In this document: positions 45,498 to 56,883 of the stretch, piece by piece
How positions within the stretch are numbered: position 1 is the stretch's first letter
Layout of the letters: each line of letters opens with the position of its first letter
From: Talpa occidentalis
Taxonomy: Eukaryota > Chordata > Mammalia > Eulipotyphla > Talpidae
Assembly (NCBI RefSeq): GCF_014898055.3
Contig: NW_023601104.1
Location: 83,683,106 to 83,747,105 of the forward strand
Length of the DNA: 64,000 nucleotides
Direction: 5' to 3'
Notes under the pieces: model-generated
Told to the model about the DNA's origin: nothing
What the model saw: the letters and a program-made list of their open reading frames with translations, nothing else
Database searches by the model: none
Program-made: the position numbers and the translations under genes

Positions 45498-47240
45498 TTC
45501 ATATGTATAGAAAATACTATATAAAGTATATATACAGAGATATATATGTACATAGTGTACAAACATCATTTTCAATATGTTAAACATTGTAATTTACGTA
45601 ATAATAAAAATTAAGAATTTTAAATGAATGTGACAAAATTAATATAGATAGTCTACACTTAATTCAATAAATTCTATGAAAAGCTAGCACATTCCTTGCA
45701 GGGTACACAATCCACTTTAGGCAACTCCAATCCATAGTAGAGCGATTTAGTGCTTGAGGTCATTCTCTTCCCACTGGTGTCAATCTACATAGCAATGTCA
45801 AGAAAGGATTTATCATAAGTGATAGGTATGTTTCTTTTATCTCTGTTCATTTCACCACTCAGAACAGTATTTATTTGCATCATTAAAATATATGGCTGCA
45901 TATTACATTACAATCATATTGAGCCTTTCTTTCAATAAAAATTTATTGTCAGCTTAAATGGCCCAATTGGAGAGGGATTATAGGAAGATATTTTCTGAAC
46001 TCTTCTAATGATTCTTAATTAGTGCAGCAATTTGAACAGTTCTCATTACAGAAGGCATTGACTACTCCCACTTTAAGGCACATTTTTCAAAATCCCCATT
46101 CCATTTTCAAATCATACAATATGCCCATCTATGCTAATTCTTTTTTTTTAAAACAATGACATAATAGGCAACTAGTACTCTATACTTATGAGCACATTGG
46201 GCTCAACTTTGGATTTGGATTGAATTTTATTTGATTTTTGGCATGTGAAGTTTCTTTTTACTTTTTTCCATTGTAGTTTTTGGTTTTCTTTCAAATACAA
46301 AACACTAGTGATAGTCTAGCTACATCTGATTTTTGAGAGACTAGCTGTATTGTGTCCCAGCTGGTGCATCACCACCAGATGCTAAACAGCAATTTTGATA
46401 AATCAGTCTGGCAGTGGCACCATGTTTTACCCAAGAAGGGGAATGAGAAGCCAGTTTGGAGATGCAAAGACCTTCCTTAAACCCAGCCTTTGCCAGGTCT
46501 TAGAGGATGTTTCTAATTTGAACTTGCACACCAGGAATATATCACCCTTCGCATTCTCTTATAAGAGGAAACTTTTCATTTCCAGCTGATGGAACAGTTC
46601 AGGAAAGCCAGAAGGGAAAAGACAGTGGGTATTTAACGTAACAAATAATGTGGCCACAAATGTCCCATTAGCCACTAGCTTTGGGTATTGGCAAACCTAT
46701 GAAATGCATCCCTACCTCATGTTGTCATGACTAATTTAATTTGTTAAGCCAGGCTGGGAGACTATTCCAGGTGAATAAAAACTATTCTTTATATTAACAT
46801 TTCATTTTGCTGTACTTACATAATTTAGCATTTATTTCAAACTTAATTTACTGAGGCAACACCTATATGAAAATGAATACTTCTACTTTATAGTCATCAC
46901 TGGATAAGTGCCTTCGGCAAATATATGTCATACTGGTCTTTTTAACATCCACACTGACAATTTGTAAAGTAATGAAAGTAATATAACAGTAAGTAACACT
47001 TCACACTCATAAAGTGTGAAACTATAAAAGGAAAAAGTTTGATGTTGTAAGCTCTGCTACCCAATATTCAATTTTTCAATGGAGCTGATAAAACTCGTGT
47101 TTTAAGCAGGCACATTTGTTAAGAATAGACACACTGAAGTTAGCACAAAGCAGTAGAAATTACTGTAAGGTTACAGCAGATGCAATTTAGAAGTGGGACA
47201 ATCTGACTAGAGAAAGTCAGGAAGGGCAAGACCTATAGTA
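42880..47240. other. SINE-free, very AT-rich stretch, no gene recognised
   Basis: More than 4.3 kb with no SINE in a window that averages one per ~2.8 kb. Long AT-rich runs and a (TA)n(CA)n microsatellite at 45464-45496. No L1 hallmark or exon seen. Could be old L1 body or an intergenic desert. Confidence 0.45.
45464..45496. repeat. Compound microsatellite (TA)n(CA)n
   Basis: TATATATATATATATA followed by ACACACACACACACAC, without interruption. Confidence 0.93.
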
Positions 47241-47259
47241 GATGAAGTTATAGAATTTT

Positions 47260-47551
47260 TTTTTTTTTAATTTTTTTAAGATTTATTTATTTATTTATTT
47301 ATTTATACAAGCACTGGGTACAGTCAGAAGCGTGGTAGGGTGAGAGAATTCACCAGAGCCAGAGCGGGGAGCAGAGCAGGCAGAAGGACCGAAGTACACT
47401 GCTGAGGGGAGCAGCGGGCGGCAGGAGGGGTCTGTGTGCCATGCGGGACCCTCCTCCGGTGGCTGGGGGTGCAGCCAGGGATCGAACCGGCGCTGCAGAG
47501 GCTGCAGCTTCACAACCCAGTGCTCAACCGCTGCGCCACCGGGGAGGCCCA
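47260..47551 (-). mobile_element. tRNA-derived SINE, young second subfamily, full length
   Basis: Plus-strand: poly(T)/TTTAAGATTTATTTATTTAT, ACAAGCACTGGGTACAGTCA, GAAGGACCGAAGTACACTGC, GGGACCCTCCTCCGGTGGCT, the B-box complement GGGATCGAACCGGCGCTGCA, and CGCTGCGCCACCGGGGAGGC. Perfect 16-bp duplication GAAGTTATAGAATTTT (47244-47259 and 47552-47567). Retains many CpGs, which argues for recent insertion. Confidence 0.95.
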
Positions 47552-47589
47552 GAAGTTATAGAATTTTCATGGTGGAATTTTTCCATTAA

Positions 47590-48110
47590 GTTGACGCAGC
47601 TACTTGTCTGTTCCACAATATCAGTTTCCAGTAGTCAAATTCAGTTTCTCCTTCCACTCTCTCATCTTCATGGTGGAAATGTGACTGACACAGCCATATT
47701 TCCATAACCTCCTGGCAATCACCCTCTGTCCCATGAGTCATTAAGTAAATAACGTTGCACCGAGTAGCTATGCAGTGGGGAATTGCTGGTGCAGAGATGA
47801 ATGCATTTAGCATACCTTGTTTCCTGATGCAATCATCCAATAGACCAGGTCAAACCAAGGATTCACTTCCACCAATATCCAAAGAGTTTGGGTTCTGACT
47901 TGCATAGGGAAAGACATGCCAACACAGCACACTCCCACTCCATTCCCAGTGCCTAGCAGTATCTGCTTGCCATCCTGAGCTGTGTCCAGAAACACGTGCT
48001 TCTTACTGCCATCTTGACACACACTTGGTACACACCGCTAATGGGTCTCATCATTACCAACTTCTTTACATATCTCCCTGAAGCAGCTATTGTGGCTCAG
48101 TGCTGTCATT
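47590..48110 (-). pseudogene. Possible unrecognised retrocopy
   Basis: On the minus strand, ORFs of 71 and 84 codons lie almost end to end in different frames. Their codon use looks less AT-biased than the flanks (segments KKHVFLDTAQDGKQILLG and VVYWM-like hydrophobic runs). This could be a decayed processed pseudogene interrupted by frameshifts. I could not identify a parent, no poly(A) tail or duplication was seen, and it may equally be unique non-coding DNA. Confidence 0.18.
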
Positions 48111-48252
48111 AGGACATTGAAATGCACTTGTTTACATTCACCTACCTAGAGAAGTGGGTTTGAGTCTAGGAATAAGGATGTTATGTTGTACCAAAGACAT
48201 TTAGAGATGACCGAAAACATTTCTGAAGATCACATGTGAGTGAATGATGTGG

Positions 48253-48364
48253 GAGTCTGGTGAGAACAGGCTAGATGTTACCTAGCACTCTACCATGTAT
48301 AGTTCAGACCACACAGAGAATAACTGACCTAAAATGTCCATGGGAGTGAGGTTGAGAAACCCTG
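48253..48364 (+). mobile_element. MER20 3' fragment
   Basis: GGCTAGATGTTACCTAGCAC, CAGACCACACAGAGAATAAC and TGACCTAAAATGTCCATGGG, ending GAGGTTGAGAAACCCTGG, the diagnostic MER20 3' terminus. Only the second half of the element is present. Confidence 0.82.
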
Positions 48365-48369
48365 GCCTA

Positions 48370-49150
48370 TGGGCATTCCGAAACTCATATCCCAAGAAAA
48401 CATAGGGGTAGGGTAATTTTGAACAGAGTAGTCTCTGTATTAGAGCAAATATTCAGAGCTGTCACCCTATGTTGTATCCCTCATGAGTACTTGAAGGTTC
48501 TGGCACATACAAATGCACAGACTCTGGTGGAACTGAGGTAATATGTCTCTTGCAAAGATCAGTGTGCAAACAAGGATTTCCAGTTCTTTATTGATATTTC
48601 CAAATATCTTTCCTGTTGTATTCATACAACATAGAACCTTGTATTCATAGAACCTTAGATGCCTGAACACTAATAGAACTCCTCATGCTCAGCTAGGAGC
48701 TTGCAGAAGTAGTCATTAATCCACAGTCACTTTAGTGCATTAAGGAGGTCTGCTCGCCTTGATCTTCATGGGTGCTTGGAATTCCAATGAAGGGGTTGCT
48801 CAATCTAAAGAGGAGCTAATATTTTTGCTAGGTGTTTGCTCTATGCGAGATTTAATACTAACTTAGTGTACATTGTAATATTAAGACATACATGCTTTCT
48901 AGATAGTGGTGTCTCTCAAATAATTTTTCTTTCCCCCTACCAACTTAAACTTTCTCTTTTGAAAAAAGTAATATACAATTCCAGACCTACCCTTGGGGCG
49001 TACTGAGTTTTTTTCCACATGTGATTTTTTTTTTCTCAACTCTTTACTCTTCTCCAGTACATTTGAGGAATACATTAACACTCTTACACTCCCATCAAGA
49101 ACAACACTATCTGTTTCCTGAACTTCTGGTAAAAACTGACTCTTGTATTT
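48370..49150. other. Unique sequence, no gene recognised
   Basis: Short ORFs only; no repeat hallmark identified. Confidence 0.45.
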
Positions 49151-49154
49151 TCTT

Positions 49155-49437
49155 TTTTTTTAAAGATTTATTTATTTATACATACAAGAACTGGGGTACA
49201 GGTCAGAGGTGTGGGGGATGAGAAGATTCACCAGAGACCGAGTGGAGAGCAGAACAGAACAGTGTGGGGAGCAGGCATATCTACTGAAACACACTGCTGA
49301 TGGAAGCAGTGGGCTAGACAGGAGAGGTCTGCTGCGCCATGTGGGTCACCTCCCTGGCCAGGTATCGACTTGTGCTGCAGAATCTGCAGATAGCTTCATT
49401 GTGCTGTGCTTAACCTCTTGCATCACCAGGGAGGCCC
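49155..49437 (-). mobile_element. tRNA-derived SINE with internal duplication
   Basis: Plus-strand: TTTTTTTTTAAAGATTTATT, ACAAGAACTGGGGTACAGGT, body, end CATCACCAGGGAGGCC. The segment GAGCAGAACAGAACAGTGTG GGGAGCAGGCA shows a local duplication of the GTGGGGAGCAGAACAG block. Flanks TCTTGTATTTTCT / TCTTTTATATTTTCT form an imperfect duplication. Confidence 0.92.
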
Positions 49438-49589
49438 TCTTTTATATTTTCTTACAAACATTCCAACCCCAGTGAAACTTTTACTGGTATCTTGTACTTT
49501 ATATCTGCCTCAATACCTAGTACATTCTTAGTTTTTGAGTTTTCCTAAAACTAAAATTGCAATACCAAAATCATAGCCAATATTTTTGA

Positions 49590-49765
49590 GTATTAATTAT
49601 GTACCAAGCACTACAGAAATGTCTATGTATCTATTAAATATTTAAACTTTGGGAGGCCACCATGTTATCTTCCAAATAATGCAGATGAATCAACTGAGGC
49701 ATAGAAAGTTCTTGTAAGGCTACACACCAGCAAATGCCTTTGATCCTAGCCTACTCTTCTTTGGT
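49590..49765 (-). repeat. MIR fragment, antisense
   Basis: TTAATTATGTACCAAGCACT, CCAAATAATGCAGATGAATC, AACTGAGGCATAGAAAGTTC and GGCTACACACCAGCAAATG fit antisense MIR (…TGTGCCAGGCACT…ACAGATGAGGAAACTGAGGCACAGAGAGG…GGTCACACAGCTAG). Confidence 0.65.
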
Positions 49766-49779
49766 GATTCAGTATATAC

Positions 49780-50390
49780 TTGCTTGTGCTATCTCTGGGA
49801 GGGCAATATTGCATCATTGATTTTGTGCAAGAGTATTGGACAGTGGATTCTTTAAGGATAAACCTCTGTAGGCTCACTTCACCTTTTTTTAATTTTTAAA
49901 ATCTTTTTAGTTTGTCTACCATTATCCAGATCACCCACATATGTTAAAAATCTAGTTGTTTGTATTTCGTACTTACAGCTAATCAAGTACAATACAGAAG
50001 AACAAAAATTATTTAAAATTTATTCCAGATGAGATTAGTTTTTAAAATAATGCTGAATTTTCTAACACTTAGGATGCTAAATACCACCCTGTATCATCAC
50101 CTGTAGTCTACCAACAGGAACAGGAGGTGGGAAGGCAGCCCAGAAGATGGGAGCAGGGGTGGGGAGATGGACCCATTTGTTGGGTTCAGAAAGCACACAA
50201 GAAGCCACTGACTTTGGCTTTCACTCCACCTACCCTGAATCCCTTTCTCTCATCAAGCACCAAGGAAGGGATTTAACATTCTGGGAGAATTTTCTCAGAC
50301 AAAGCAGTGAATCTTGACTGTGAGCTGTGCTCCCTCACATCTCTGCTTTTATAACTTTTAATGTTACTTTTTTCATCATCACCTTTTATG
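49780..50390. other. Unique sequence, no gene recognised
   Basis: A purine-rich, GC-richer patch at 50110-50190 (GGAGGTGGGAAGGCAGCCCA) lies in AT-rich DNA. No ORF or repeat recognised. Confidence 0.45.
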
Positions 50391-50410
50391 CTCTAAAATG
50401 ATTTGTTTAG

Positions 50411-50691
50411 GGGCCTCCCTGGTGGCTCAAGGGGTTAAGATGCAGCACTATGAAGCTAACTGCAGCCACTGCAGCACAAGTTCAATTCCCCACCAGGGAG
50501 GTGACCCACATGGCACAGCAGACCTCTCCTGTCTCACCCGCTGCTTCCTTCAGCAGTGTATTTCAGTCAGTCTGCCTGTTCTGTTCCCCACTCTGTCTCT
50601 AGTGAATCCTCTCACTCTCACCCCCCACCTCTGGCCTGTACCCCAGTTCTTGTATGCATAAATGAATAAATCTTTAAAAACAAAACAAAAC
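50411..50691 (+). mobile_element. tRNA-derived SINE, full length
   Basis: The cleanest copy of the first subfamily: GGGCCTCCCTGGTGGCTCAA, GTTAAGATGCAGCACTATGA, B-box AAGTTCAATTCCC, body, tail AAATGAATAAATCTTTAAAA then CAAAACAAAACAAAA. Perfect 14-bp duplication AAAATGATTTGTTT (50395-50408 and 50692-50705). Confidence 0.95.
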
Positions 50692-50709
50692 AAAATGATT
50701 TGTTTTGAT

Positions 50710-51810
50710 ACCTTCACAGGATTCCAGGCTTCTGAAGATAGTATATGTATTTTACTGACTTTTCTCAAGGGTAATACAAATATTGATTAAAAATAAAGTG
50801 CTTTTTAAAATCTTAAATGGAACATATTTCATGTGTGTTGATTGATAATAAATGAATGCAAGTGTGATTCATGAACACTCATGATAGTGAGGAACCAAGA
50901 CGTGATCTCCATGAGTTACACGTGTGATGTCCTATAGACACACACTCATCGTGGCCCAGTGCTCTTGACAATTCAGGTATTTCTTATGGAAGGGAAGTTT
51001 GCGGTTCTAAGCAACATAAGTTAAAAGTTTCCATATTACACAGTAAAAAGTCCTCCACACATCTAAATGTCCAGATCAACTTGAATGTGATGAGATGCTG
51101 ACATAATTTATAATTTACTTAGGCAATAGCAGAAAGCAAAAATAACTCTCCCTATGTGACTTTTGGTAACAAAAAGAAATATTACAAATACAATCAAATA
51201 GAGAAGATGAAGCAGTTATCCAACCAACAGGATGTGGAAGAGCAAATGCTAGATTTTTGGGCTAAATATTGGACATCATATGCAAATTTTACAGCTAACT
51301 CTTCCTGAGTAAGAAATCTTGTGCATGATTTAAATGTCATAAACATTTTACAAGTCTTTCCTAGCAGCATATTTCTTGCACTGAGAGTGAAAGGACAAGT
51401 GTAAACCTGAGAACATGTTCTACATATGTATGACAGATATAAAAACATGCAGCATGACCTTTACAAACATATCAGCTGACCACTTTTATCTTGAAGAAGA
51501 ACTATCAGATTGAATCCACATTATGATGGAAACACTGATATTTAAAGTCTGTAGCTCTGAAAATAGACTAGTCTCCTTCTTTGTAATTATATGGACAACT
51601 GTTTCATGTTCTGTGTTATATCAGCATTTTATCACCTAAAATTTCTTCTTTTTTCCTTATCCCTAATGCAGAAGTACTATAAACATGCAGTTTATCCAGC
51701 TAGAATAAATCATTCTCTAGTTGGTTTTTAATGCATGACATTAATGTGGTTAATTTTGTAGATTGGAAGCAGAAGGTTAAATTTAGTTCTTTGTTTTCAA
51801 ATGACATTAT
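50710..51810. other. Unique AT-rich sequence, no gene recognised
   Basis: One 84-codon minus-strand ORF (51194-51448) with no recognisable domain. No repeat hallmark. Confidence 0.45.
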
Positions 51811-52082
51811 CCTTTAAAAAATGATTTATTTATTTATGCATACAAGAACTGGGGTGTAAGCCAAAGGTGTGGGGGGTTGAGAGGATTCACCAGAGACATA
51901 GTGGGGAGCACAACAGGTGGATCTACTGAAACACACTGCTGAGGGGAGCAGCTGGTGAGGCAGGAGAGGTCTGCTGCACTATGTGGATCATATCCCTGGC
52001 TGGCTGGGTATTGAAATTATGTTGCAGTGGCTGGAGATAGCTTGATAGCACTGTCTTTAACCCCTGCACTACCAAGAAGGTC
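51811..52082 (-). mobile_element. tRNA-derived SINE, full length, diverged
   Basis: Plus-strand: CTTTAAAAAATGATTTATTT, ACAAGAACTGGGGTGTAAGC, body, end CCTGCACTACCAAGAAGGTC (mutated head). Duplication ATGACATTAT versus ATGACATGAT at 51801-51810 and 52083-52092. Confidence 0.92.
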
Positions 52083-52094
52083 ATGACATGATCT

Positions 52095-53095
52095 GTTTTT
52101 TTATTTCTGACTATAGGTTTGGGAAAGAGCAAAAAGAGAGGATGCATGTGAGAAAAGATGTTTCACTTTAGAGACATTTGGTAAGAGGAAACGGGGACAG
52201 GTGACAGCAGGTTGATTTTGCTTCTTAGTTTTGCCCAGGATCAGACAGCCATTTAAAATAGTTTGGCTTTTTGTCTTTGTGTATCAAGATCTAGTCGCTT
52301 GCAACTTTCAATTTTTCAGAGACAGACAAACTAATACTGCTAATGAAAATGTGTAGACCATAATCTCAATCAAAAAACAGCTCCAAGATTCAAATTCCTT
52401 CTTGAGGGTTTAAACTTTTGTTTCTATGTTTATTCCTTATCAGTATTGGCATAAATAGCAAAGGAATGCATTTTCAGTTTGCCTTGCCTTTAGTCTAACA
52501 TCTTGAAAGAAAATTCACCAATAGTTTATCCACAGAGTAAAAAACTGATTTGATAAGCCATAAGCATAGAAACAAAAATTTAAACCCTGAGGAATCTGGA
52601 GTTTGGATCTGTTGTACATTTTTTTTTTTAATTTTTAGTTTTTGCTTTTTAGTTGAGATTATGGGCTAGACTGAGTTATAGGTAGCATTAGTTTGATACA
52701 CTCAGGAAAATTAAAAATTGGAAGTTAACCAATCTTGAATTACCAAGACAAAAATCCAACCTATTTTAAGTGGCATTCTTGTGTTTCCTGGTGCTTTTCT
52801 GATGTCATGGAAGCACCACTCTCAAATTGGAAGAAGAGAAAGCTGCAGAAAATAAAGCCTGAAAATATGAACCATGACCTCATAGCTGCCTCATTTCAAA
52901 TATCTAGAAATTATGCCTAATTTGAATCACTGACGTTTGGAGTGCTCTTGTTGCCTTCCATTAATTCTAAAGGACGTGGTCAGCAGCAGCAGCAAAAAAA
53001 AAAAAAAAAAAAGTCATTATTGTTTGTTCACTGCTTATATATTCATAAATTTCAACCACAAAACAGTGTTTTCTTCTCTACTTCAGATTAAAAGC
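52095..53095. other. Unique sequence with a (CAG)4(A)17 patch
   Basis: At 52982-53011 GCAGCAGCAGC is followed by a poly(A) run. This could be the 3' end of a retrocopied sequence, but no parent or target duplication was found upstream. No gene recognised. Confidence 0.4.
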
Positions 53096-53113
53096 CCAAA
53101 GTATGTGAATCTT

Positions 53114-53240
53114 GGGCCTCCCCTGGTGGTGCAGTGGTTGAGCGCTGGGCTGCAAGGCTGCCCGCAGCCTCTGCAGCGCCTGTTCGTTCCCCGGGCCACC
53201 TGCGAGGGTCCCACCAAAAAAAAAAAAAAAAAAAAAAAAA
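53114..53240 (+). mobile_element. Body-less tRNA-head SINE with perfect target duplication
   Basis: GGGCCTCCCCTGGTGGTGCA, GTTGAGCGCTGGGCTGCAAG and GCCCGCAGCCTCTGCAGCGC, followed by GCGAGGGTCCCACC and then directly about 24 A residues. The CT-rich body and AATAAATCTT tail of all other copies are absent. A perfect duplication AAAGTATGTGAATCTT flanks it (53098-53113 and 53238-53253), so this short form was inserted as such. High CpG retention suggests it is young. Confidence 0.95.
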
Positions 53241-53259
53241 GTATGTGAATCTTAAATAT

Positions 53260-54270
53260 GCTGGATCTTGAGAATTAAACTCTTATGTATTTGTATACTC
53301 AAGCTATTTATTTTTTGTAAGAAACATTTGACAAGGCTCCTTTTTAATGTCTGACTTAGTAGCTCAGCCTTACGTACATTGAGAAGATAGAAGCCTAAGA
53401 GAAGGGTCATTCCAGCACACTAACTAGATTAAGATGATTAGACATTCATTGCCCAAGACCACTGTGGAATCTAATGTATAACATCAGGAAGGTTTATTTT
53501 TCCATGTATCTTTCTTCCAATTACTGTACATTCTAGCTCTGCCACTTCATGTAATATGATGTTAGGAATTCTCTTTTAGTCATAGCAATAAACAACAGTG
53601 CTTCTCGTCCACTTTCCATGAGATCAACACCCTCACATGTGTTTCATTTCAAGTGCTTTTTGTCTGTGGTTGCTGTCATTAGGGATAGATAATAAATAGA
53701 ACAGCATGGAAAGAAATGAGATGCAGAAGATAACATTATAATTTTATCTGGATTTTTAATCCAGCTCACAAGGATGTTTTTCATGTCTCATGAAAAAGAA
53801 GACTGAAATTCTATCACTGGACAATATGTTAATAGCAAACATAAAGGAAATGTAACTCATTTGCTTTGATAACTTGTGGAGGGAGTTTTAGAAATTACTC
53901 TACAAATTATAAGTAATCCACTTGGAGAAAAGGTGGCTACAGGGGAAAAAAGAATTTTCCTGACTGCATATATCTACATGTTTAAACACAATAAAATAGC
54001 ACTTCAAAATTATATTTCCTCAAAAGTTTAAATGAATTATGTGGCTTTATCAGAATCCTGAAGTTTTTTGTTTCTGTGCTGGGCCAACTTTTCCAGAAAG
54101 TATTGGTACAATAAACATTTTGCAGATTTCTTTTTAAAGAACATATCTTGTTTTATCTACTAGATTAGAGGACTGGAAGATAAGTTATCTTATTAAGTTT
54201 GCTATAAAAGTCAAAATATTATGGGTACCCAGAATACCTGACTAAATATCCTATCATCCTATTTTTCATG
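53260..54270. other. Unique AT-rich sequence, no gene recognised
   Basis: No SINE, LTR or ORF above 60 codons. Nothing supported. Confidence 0.5.
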
Positions 54271-54274
54271 TTGG

Positions 54275-54385
54275 ACCACACGACTCTCATCTCTTTTTGT
54301 TGACTGTGCAGTGTCTATTGATTTCAAGTGTATTAGCTTTGGCATATAGTAGGTGGTCAATAAATGTTACTGAACAGAATTGCTG
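54275..54385 (+). repeat. L2 3' terminus
   Basis: TTGATTTCAAGTGTATTAGC, TTTGGCATATAGTAGGTGGT and CAATAAATGTTACTGAAC match the sense L2/MIR-like 3' end (…GGCACATAGTAGGTGCTCAATAAATGTTTGTTGAA). Confidence 0.6.
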
Positions 54386-54453
54386 TCTAGTCTTTACTCA
54401 TTTAGTAGATATCCACCAGTATAGAAATAATTGTAGTAGCTCCATGCTTTTTA

Positions 54454-54718
54454 TTTTTATTTATTTATTTTTTTTTATAGAGGCATGTTTTTTATTTATT
54501 TGTTTGTTTTTTTGTTTTGTTGATACATGCACTGGGTACAGTCAGAAGCGCAGGAGGGTGAGAGAATTCACCAGAGCCAGAGCAGGGAGCAGAGCAGGCA
54601 GAAGGACCGAAGTACACTGCTGAGGGGAGCAGCGGGTGGCAGGAGAGGTCTGCGTGCCGTGTGGGACCCTCCTCCGGTGGCCGGGGAGCAGCCAGGGGTT
54701 GAACCGCCGGGGAGGCCC
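54454..54718 (-). mobile_element. tRNA-derived SINE, young subfamily, internal deletion in tRNA head
   Basis: Plus-strand: a long T/A-rich tail with TAGAGGCATG inside, TGATACATGCACTGGGTACA, the body, GGGACCCTCCTCCGGTGGCC, GCCAGGGGTTGAACCGCCGG and GGAGGCCC. Compared with the copy at 47260 about 55-60 bp between the B-box complement and the terminal CCGGGGAGGCCC are missing. That removes the region containing the A box. Perfect 16-bp duplication AGCTCCATGCTTTTTA (54438-54453 and 54719-54734). Confidence 0.94.
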
Positions 54719-54739
54719 AGCTCCATGCTTTTTAAACTG

Positions 54740-56190
54740 ACATTTAGCTCTTACACCTAGGAGTAACTGATTTAAATGGCCAATGCTGGCTAATCTTTAA
54801 TGTCTTCTAAATGATCCTAACATATGTTCCTCATGATAAATGAGGATTCAGTACTTTTTTGAAATGTTAGTCTCATCAACTTTATTATATATGTGAAAAG
54901 AGAGAATGAAGCAGTATCAATGTTGAGTCCTTGAAATACAAGTTTGGAACACAATGGGATAATTTACTATATCATACAAAGACTCCTAAAGAGGCATTGT
55001 AATTTGAATTAAATGGTCAGATAAACAAAGGTATGCATGCATTAAGTTTATAATTGTTCATGATCTTCTATGCTTCAATTCTGTTTGGTTATGTTTGCCA
55101 TTACATTTCTTTGGTAAGATTCTAGAAATAGTAAATCTATATACAGACACAATAAGCAATAGAACATGAACCAAAACAAGACAAATAAGCTTAATAAATC
55201 TGAGTGTATAAAGTGAAAAAAATAATACTTATTCAAATGAATGTTATAAATGATTGATGAGGATTTAGCAGACAGAAAGGAACATCTTTCTCTGGGCATA
55301 TATATAGGGAATCAAAAAAAAGGTTAAAATTTGTGATAATATTACAAAAAGCAATTATCTACTAAGGTAAAACCTCTGGTTTTAAACTTACATATCTAAA
55401 TTGATTTATAAGGCAAATGCCATTGACCCTCTATGCCTTCAACTTTATATTGAATTGTGTTCTTAATTATTGGTGGTACCCAAAGCTCAGATTTGGGGAG
55501 CTGACTGCTCTAGTTACACCATAAGTATGACGCTTTCTGAGTTTGACATAATGCTTGCAGTAAGTCTTAGGTGCCTTGGGACCAAGCTAAGGTCATTATT
55601 TTTTCACTACTGCATGTTAAGTGCATTTTAGTTCCTGTCCAAGTTATTTCTGTCTTACTATTAGATGTCATCTTCTCAAAGAAGTAAGGTGAGATATTGG
55701 TGGTAAAGGACCAGATGTCACATTTTTAGCTTTCTACTTGTGAACTGTGTTCTTGGCACCCAGGGACCACAGCAACACAAATAAGGCTGTTATCAATCTG
55801 CTCCCATCATTATTATAGAAAGACTAGGGGTTTGCAGTTCAGACATGTATGTGACTTCTGGTTTGGGGTTGTTTCTAAGTGAACTGAGAGCTTCAAAACT
55901 GGAGCACTGACAGTCTCTTAGGTCCTCCAGACTTTTGGAAAATAATAGTAAAGCAAATAGCGCTGACACTTCCCCACATGGTTGTAACCCTAAGGAGATA
56001 GACACAGGGCAGCGGAAGCAAGGGACTAGGTCCTGAGGGCAGAGCAGGGCTCCAGTCCCTTCCCAAACCCCACAGACATCAGCGGGTGATGCTAGTGGCA
56101 TTTCCTCCCTTCTTACTCTAGATTCTGTGCTAATGCGCCTCCTCCAGGCTTTCTTTGTATTCTTTCCAACAAACCTGGAAGGTATGCTTG
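54740..56190. other. Unique sequence, no gene recognised
   Basis: A 133-codon minus-strand ORF (55793-56194) lies in slightly GC-richer DNA but shows no domain, signal peptide or homologue I recognise. The rest is AT-rich. Confidence 0.4.
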
Positions 56191-56194
56191 GCAT

Positions 56195-56320
56195 TCCTTA
56201 TCTTTCAGATGAGGAAGCTGAGACAGAGAAGTGAAATAACTTGTTGCATGCCACAAAGCTACCAAGGAACAAAGCTGGCATTAAAATCTAGCTCTTGGCC
56301 TGTTAGTCCTTTTATGTACT
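56195..56320 (-). repeat. MIR fragment, antisense
   Basis: ATCTTTCAGATGAGGAAGCT, GAGACAGAGAAGTGAAATAA, CTTGTTGCATGCCACAAAGC and AAAGCTGGCATTAAAATCTA follow antisense MIR closely (CAGATGAGGAAACTGAGGC…AGTAACTTGCCCAAGGTCACACAGC…AGCTGGGATTTGAACC). Confidence 0.75.
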
Positions 56321-56584
56321 ATGTGCCAAGTTCATTGTTCCCCATATACAGGGCTTGATTCAGCCTGTTCTCCAGGATTCCTTTATTAAGTCGACCACAT
56401 TACCAACACAGCCATGGTCAGAACGCGTCTCATAGATCTCTTCTCAAAAGTTCAGTTTTCGTGTTTTTAATTTCATTTGACTGTAGGCAAGTGGGTCCAA
56501 ATCCAAGAAAATGACTTAATCCTTCTTCCACTGAGGATCATGGAGTTTGCTGTTCAACTTTTATGAATGCCAAAATTATGTTCA

Positions 56585-56705
56585 GAAAGGACCAGCGTGA
56601 GTTTGAATCCTGACTTAACACTCATCAGCTCCAGGTTTTCTAATAATGAACTCAACCTCTTTCAGCTTCATTTTCTTTGTCTTTAAAGAGGAATGATAAT
56701 TATAT
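56585..56705 (+). repeat. MIR fragment
   Basis: GCGTGAGTTTGAATCCTGAC, TTAACACTCATCAGCTCCAG, AACTCAACCTCTTTCAGCTT and CATTTTCTTTGTCTTTAAAG fit sense MIR (…GGGTTCGAATCCCGGCTCTGCC…TTAACCTCTCTGTGCCTCAGTTTCCTCATCTGTAAAA). Confidence 0.65.
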
Positions 56706-56883
56706 CGTAGTAGTGTGCAAGTCTTTCTTGGGAGTTCTCAATTTTCTAGTTGCTGCAGAAATGCTGGTACTGTCATTTGAAATATATCCTGTCCTCCTTA
56801 CTTTACCAATATGTTAATAAGTATGTGAACAGTTGCTTCTCCCATCACTGCTGGTAAGGAAGAGGTGGGTAATCAGCAGGTGG

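Noticed and set aside
52982..53011. Poly(A) tail of a processed pseudogene
   Set aside because: No recognisable retrocopy upstream and no target duplication; the A run follows a CAG repeat and could be simple slippage.
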